From IMG/VR virus record IMGVR_UViG_3300027996_002186, positions 419,263-483,262 of that record: a stretch of DNA of 64,000 nt; one strand, given 5' to 3'. Positions within the stretch are counted from its first letter, which is position 1, and every line of letters begins with the position of its first letter. The position numbers were made by a program, and so were the translations under genes. The stretch comes from a virus. Under the pieces are notes generated by a model. It ran no database searches. It had not been told where the DNA came from and saw only the letters and a list, made by a program, of their open reading frames with translations. Below, piece by piece: positions 61,291 to 64,000 of the stretch.

Positions 61291-61557
61291 TTATTTTGTA
61301 CCTCTTTTTTGATTGTTGAATTTATCTGCGGCTTCCCAGCCGAATATTTGTTTAGTAGCTATATATGAATCATCTTCCATTCCTTCTATGTTAAGTGAGA
61401 TACTTTTCCCAAAGCAAGATACTTTATCACTATGTACATAACAGAACCCTGCTGATATAGGATTCAGATATCTAAAAGTGGAGTGTTCGGTGCATGTGTG
61501 AAAGATTATAATCTGGTTATATTCTTTTAGTCTTACGTATTTTTGTTTTGTATCCAT
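61291..61557 (-). CDS. Small unknown protein
   Basis: 88 aa with Cys and His (FHTCTEHSTFRYLNPISAGFC) and a helical end. It is convergent with 60862, 3 bp apart. Downstream of the tRNA on the same strand and possibly in its transcript. Confidence 0.65.
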   Translation of the reverse strand: MDTKQKYVRLKEYNQIIIFHTCTEHSTFRYLNPISAGFCYVHSDKVSCFGKSISLNIEGMEDDSYIATKQIFGWEAADKFNNQKRGTK

Positions 61558-61597
61558 TTAGTATTTGGTTTACTTTGATGTAAGTTATGTGTTTTGT

Positions 61598-61669
61598 TGT
61601 CCCACTAGGGCTCGAACCTAGACTCTTCTGTACCAAAAACAGACGTGTTGCCAGTTACACCATGGGACA
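61598..61669 (-). tRNA. tRNA-Gln (anticodon UUG)
   Basis: 72 nt that fold as a full cloverleaf on the minus strand: acceptor TGTCCCA/TGGGACA, D arm GTGT/ACAC, anticodon stem TCTGT/ACAGA with loop TTTTGGT (anticodon TTG), T arm CTAGG/CCTAG with loop TTCGAGC. No CCA is encoded. It decodes CAA. A host-type promoter lies just upstream. Confidence 0.95.
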
Positions 61670-61706
61670 GGATTTAATAATCCCTTTTACTATTCTTTCT
61701 ATTCCA

Positions 61707-61738
61707 TAAAGATACGGAATCTATATTAATATATCAAG
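61707..61738 (-). promoter_or_regulatory. Host-type promoter for the tRNA
   Basis: Minus strand TTG-N20-TATCTTTA, close to the Bacteroidota consensus TTTG-N(19-21)-TAnnTTTG. The -7 box sits 37 bp before the tRNA 5' end. Confidence 0.6.
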
Positions 61739-61771
61739 TTAATATATACATTAATAAAAAAACTATATAAA

Positions 61772-61888
61772 ATGGCAAGAGGAATAATATTTAAGGATAA
61801 TGGTATAAGCTCATTGAGAGGTATTTTATTAAACTTAATTTATATTGGACTTATACAAAATTCCGTGTGGATTTCTGTATATTTCTAA
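61772..61888 (+). CDS. Possible 38-aa membrane peptide
   Basis: Encodes MARGIIFKDNGISSLRGILL... with a hydrophobic C-terminal half. It lies divergent to the tRNA. No independent support beyond a start codon and a TTAATATATA tract upstream. Confidence 0.3.
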   Translation: MARGIIFKDNGISSLRGILLNLIYIGLIQNSVWISVYF

Positions 61889-61943
61889 ATTATATAAGCA
61901 GGTTGGAGTCCACTCTGTGGTTTTCTGTAATTTATGGCACATA

Positions 61944-62000
61944 AACTTCACTTGGTAGTTTTAATATCTTCTGCTATAAATAAAACTACCAAGTGAAGTT
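61944..62000. repeat. 20-bp perfect inverted repeat (hairpin)
   Basis: Arms AACTTCACTTGGTAGTTTTA (61944-61963) and its complement (61981-62000) enclose a 17-nt loop. It lies 5 bp beyond the stop of the 62006 gene. Very stable; it may be a terminator or processing site, but it lacks a T-run. Confidence 0.8.
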
Positions 62001-62005
62001 AATTA

Positions 62006-62227
62006 TTATTGTGCGTTAGTCACAGCCGTAGCTTCAGCTAAACTTTTAATACCTGCTTTGATTACTTTTCTTCCACGACAAACAACATACTCAGAAGATC
62101 CAACTTGTCTACCTTTGTTCCCTCTGCCTACTTCAGCCTTTTTATAAGACACTTTTTGTCTGATGTCGTAGTTATTTACTTTAGTGATGTAATTTCCGAT
62201 TGTGGTTGCTTTTGTTTTTGAGGCCAT
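62006..62227 (-). CDS. Small basic protein
   Basis: 73 aa, basic (KTKATTIGNYITKV, EVGRGNKGRQVG). No family recognised. It is read from two host-type promoters upstream and ends at a strong hairpin, so it is probably a well-expressed, independent, possibly early gene. Confidence 0.7.
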   Translation of the reverse strand: MASKTKATTIGNYITKVNNYDIRQKVSYKKAEVGRGNKGRQVGSSEYVVCRGRKVIKAGIKSLAEATAVTNAQ

Positions 62228-62267
62228 TGTGTTATATTTTAAATTGTTTATATTTCTTTAATCCTCG

Positions 62268-62299
62268 TAAAGATACAATAAATTATTATAATTAACAAA
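62268..62299 (-). promoter_or_regulatory. Host-type promoter upstream of the 62227 start
   Basis: Minus strand TTTG-N20-TATCTTTA, 40 bp before the ATG. Spacing is identical to the tRNA promoter. Confidence 0.65.
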
Positions 62300-62349
62300 A
62301 ATATGTGTGTTTTTCTGTACTTTTATTATATTATAATAAAGGCATCATG

Positions 62350-62380
62350 TAAATATACGGATAATATTTGACATATACAA
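62350..62380 (-). promoter_or_regulatory. Second host-type promoter
   Basis: Minus strand TTG-N20-TATATTTA with the same TCCG just before the -7 box as the tRNA promoter. It points at the 62227 gene, so the gene may have tandem promoters. The 225-bp spacer 62228-62452 holds no gene. Confidence 0.55.
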
Positions 62381-62452
62381 GTAATGAAGCTGTTTTATTC
62401 CACTTAGTTAAGTATCTAAGATAATATAATACGAATTCTCCTGATGTTAATT

Positions 62453-62593
62453 TCATTTATCCCATTTATCTAAGGGTTTAATCCCTACTATTTTTTCTAA
62501 TCCTTTTATAATTGGCTTCGCGAATATTATAAATATCGACATACCCAATAACCAACCCATAAACATTATACATAAATCACACATCATTTCCAT
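62453..62593 (-). CDS. Small single-pass membrane protein
   Basis: 46 aa (MEMMCDLCIMFMGWLLGMSI...): one hydrophobic helix then a charged end (KPIIKGLEKIVGIKPLDKWDK). Read directly from the sequence. No family; typical phage membrane orphan. Confidence 0.5.
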   Translation of the reverse strand: MEMMCDLCIMFMGWLLGMSIFIIFAKPIIKGLEKIVGIKPLDKWDK

Positions 62594-62624
62594 TTATATT
62601 GTTTGAATAAACTTTTCTTTAATA

Positions 62625-62900
62625 TCATCTTCTGACCACCTTTGTTTTGTAAGCTAAATCACATTCAGACTTTTCTACATCACTGTTACATTCACAAGAT
62701 TTACCATAAGAACATTTCCATTCGCTTTGGTTTAATAATTCAATTCTTGCTAATATTACTTTAAGATTACATTCATCACAGCATCTTCCTTTGTTAAGAG
62801 GTTCTGCATTGTTACCATATCCTTCATATGTTGATAAACATATAGAACATTTTTTTTCTTTGTTATCCATAAAATCCCATTCTTTAGTACTGTTAATCAT
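62625..62900 (-). CDS. Small zinc-binding protein with GYGNNAEPL motif
   Basis: 91 aa from 62900, or 81 aa from the Met at 62870. The core CSICLSTYEGYGNNAEPL followed by GRCCDECN is a pattern common in small phage proteins (C-C...GYGNNPxPL...CCDxCN), which should bind zinc. Extra Cys pairs lie in the C-terminal half. Function unknown. Confidence 0.72.
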   Translation of the reverse strand: MINSTKEWDFMDNKEKKCSICLSTYEGYGNNAEPLNKGRCCDECNLKVILARIELLNQSEWKCSYGKSCECNSDVEKSECDLAYKTKVVRR

Positions 62901-62928
62901 ATCTCTATATTATTTATAAGTTTTTTTA

Positions 62929-63261
62929 TTATCTAATTGAAATTACTATTCCACCTGTGAACACCAATGCTCCTGTTAAAATTGGCCATATCTTTGCTTG
63001 TTGAAAAAATGGTTTCATTTCGGTTGTTGATCCACCTACATAACTTGGTGGTGTAAGTAATCCAGCAACAATGAATGTAGCACCACCTAACATCATTCCA
63101 ACACCAATTGGTATATTAGATTCCTCAGGATATCCATATGATGTGTTTAGATTTAATTCGATGGGTTCTAATGGTTCGATGAACATTAAAGGTTGGTAGG
63201 AGTCTTGTGCGCCTAGATTAAAGCTTAGTATCAGTACAATTGTTAATATAATATTTTTCAT
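62929..63261 (-). CDS. Exported or membrane small protein
   Basis: 110 aa. Signal-type N-terminus (MKNIILTIVLILSFNLGAQ), then a short soluble part and two further hydrophobic segments (VGMMLGGATFIVAGLL, WPILTGALVFTGGIVISI). Likely an envelope protein. A TATCTTGT box resembling the host -7 element lies 28 bp upstream, without a clear -33. Confidence 0.68.
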   Translation of the reverse strand: MKNIILTIVLILSFNLGAQDSYQPLMFIEPLEPIELNLNTSYGYPEESNIPIGVGMMLGGATFIVAGLLTPPSYVGGSTTEMKPFFQQAKIWPILTGALVFTGGIVISIR

Positions 63262-63308
63262 ATGTTTGTTTTTGGGTTATACAATATCACAAGATACGGA
63301 TAATATAT

Positions 63309-63361
63309 TGATTATATGGTGTTTTTTATATCCAATTTTTTAGATAAGCACCATATAATCA
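63309..63361. repeat. 13-bp inverted repeat
   Basis: TGATTATATGGTG (63309-63321) and CACCATATAATCA (63349-63361) around a 27-nt loop, between two minus-strand genes. It overlaps the region upstream of the 63261 gene, so an operator or RNA hairpin is possible. Confidence 0.7.
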
Positions 63362-63440
63362 TTTCCTTTAACAGTTGATGTATTGGATGTAATACCAAAA
63401 GTATTGCTTTTATTTACAATTTTCGCAAATCCTACCCTTG

Positions 63441-63611
63441 TTATAATCTTGCATTGCACCGTCCCTGACGTGTTTGGATTTCTTTATTCCAATCTATATC
63501 CTTAATAATAAGGTAATAAAATACTATTGCTAGTACTAATGTAGGTAATCCACACACTAATATAGTAATAATAAGAAAAATATCCGTTAATATGTTAGTT
63601 ATAGCTTTCAT
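63441..63611 (-). CDS. Small single-pass membrane protein
   Basis: 56 aa (MKAITNILTDIFLIITILVC...): one long hydrophobic helix (about 11-36) then a basic, charged end. Read directly from the sequence. Unknown function. Confidence 0.5.
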   Translation of the reverse strand: MKAITNILTDIFLIITILVCGLPTLVLAIVFYYLIIKDIDWNKEIQTRQGRCNARL

Positions 63612-63617
63612 ATCATT

Positions 63618-63809
63618 TTATCTTTCATCATCTTTCATTTTTTGTACTTTCAGAGTCATATCACCATTAACTAATCCAGATTGACTTAGGGTTTTGAATT
63701 GTTCTTTGGTAAAGACTTTTAAATCTCCCTCGTCCATCTGCCATCGGTACATCTGTCCATAGCTTTGTAAAGACAGAAACACCAATAGCAGTATAAGACA
63801 TCTATTCAT
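63618..63809 (-). CDS. Small exported protein
   Basis: 63 aa. Clear signal peptide 1-19 (MNRCLILLLVFLSLQSYGQ) leaving a 44-residue charged mature peptide. Its ATG overlaps the end of the next gene by 8 bp. Function unknown; likely periplasmic. Confidence 0.68.
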   Translation of the reverse strand: MNRCLILLLVFLSLQSYGQMYRWQMDEGDLKVFTKEQFKTLSQSGLVNGDMTLKVQKMKDDER

Positions 63810-64000
63810 CTTCTTTGTTTTTGTTTAATTCTTTTTTACTAACTCTTTTCAGAATAGTAACACAAAATAAATTATCTCTATCTTTAATTCTTTCTGCAAA
63901 CTCAATAGCACGTTCCTTTGTTAATGGATTGCTCTGTTGTATTAATGCCTCTTGCATCATAGCAGTTGAATCTTCCGCAAATACTATGTAGTTATTATCT
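63802..64000 (-). CDS. Partial unknown protein at the right edge
   Basis: The last 65 codons of a minus-strand gene entering from the right edge, reading VFAEDSTAMMQEALIQQSN to a Lys/Glu-rich end. No family recognised from this fragment. Confidence 0.6.
   Translation of the reverse strand, partial: DNNYIVFAEDSTAMMQEALIQQSNPLTKERAIEFAERIKDRDNLFCVTILKRVSKKELNKNKEDE

Noticed and set aside
1-64000. TAG recoded as a sense codon (as in some Bacteroidota phages)
   Set aside because: Several genes (for example ending at 6977, 21929 and 52107) stop at TAG in exactly the expected place; only the 48498 TAG is odd.
1-64000. Window as bacterial chromosome or integrated prophage
   Set aside because: Uniform compact phage-like packing, baseplate gene and orphans throughout, no ribosomal, tRNA-synthetase or central-metabolism operons, and no integrase or attachment repeats.

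Overview
The window looks like 64 kb of a large, AT-rich double-stranded DNA phage, probably a contractile-tailed (T4-like) virus of a Bacteroidota host, most likely Flavobacteriia. Phage evidence: a gp6/baseplate-J-like wedge protein (9991-11718), tightly packed and often overlapping genes on both strands, many small orphan genes, a free-standing GIY-YIG homing endonuclease, a lytic transglycosylase, phage-type nucleotide kinases, a sigma factor and one tRNA. Host evidence: secreted proteins with type IX secretion (T9SS) sorting domains, SprB- and PKD-like repeats, a Bacteroidota histone-H1-like protein, and promoters of the form TTG-N20-TAtcTTTA in the right end. I see no integrase, attachment site or bacterial housekeeping operon. 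Terminase, capsid and replicase genes must lie outside the window.

Layout. 0.9-7.0 kb (+): metabolic block with a MazG-like pyrophosphohydrolase, GalE, PRPP synthetase, HAD phosphatase, GT2 glycosyltransferase, DHFR and a P-loop kinase. 7.0-8.7 kb (-): a histidine kinase/response regulator pair. 8.7-12.5 kb (-): baseplate and other probable virion genes. 12.6-20.5 kb: mixed strands with small leader proteins, GMP-kinase-like and deoxynucleoside kinases, a homing endonuclease and a J-domain protein. 20.5-26.9 kb (+): a 458-aa leader protein and a 1558-aa probable virion protein with an EF-hand loop. 27-32.9 kb: AAA ATPase, membrane coiled-coil protein, Dam-type methylase, H1-like protein and lytic transglycosylase. 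33-36.7 kb: HU flanked by two small CPW-cysteine proteins, and a CCA/poly(A)-type nucleotidyltransferase. 36.8-41.3 kb (+): two proteins of about 555 aa with leaders. 41.3-42.8 kb (-): a T9SS type-A protein. 43.8-48.6 kb: small genes, three leader-family paralogues, and a 214-aa protein carrying family-B DNA polymerase palm motifs. 48.6-55.4 kb (+): M3 oligopeptidase, NADAR protein, sigma factor and a three-gene secreted cluster ending in a T9SS type-B sorting domain. 55.4-60.0 kb (-): more orphans. 60.1-64 kb: very small genes, tRNA-Gln, two long inverted repeats and host-type promoters.

How the genes may work together. At least 17 otherwise different proteins begin with a version of M-K-[YHW]-[LI]-K-x-[YF]-[KN]-x-F-E-[SA], which resembles the capsid-targeting and prohead-protease propeptide of T4 internal head proteins. 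I infer a set of head-packaged or morphogenetic proteins. A paralogous domain family sits behind many of these leaders. A recurring TTTTAATATATA box upstream of genes on both strands is a candidate phage-specific promoter, for which the encoded sigma factor is a plausible partner. The right end instead carries host-like promoters and may be expressed early. Four exported T9SS/PKD proteins suggest that the phage remodels the host outer surface during infection.

All functions are read from sequence motifs only; no database search was run.
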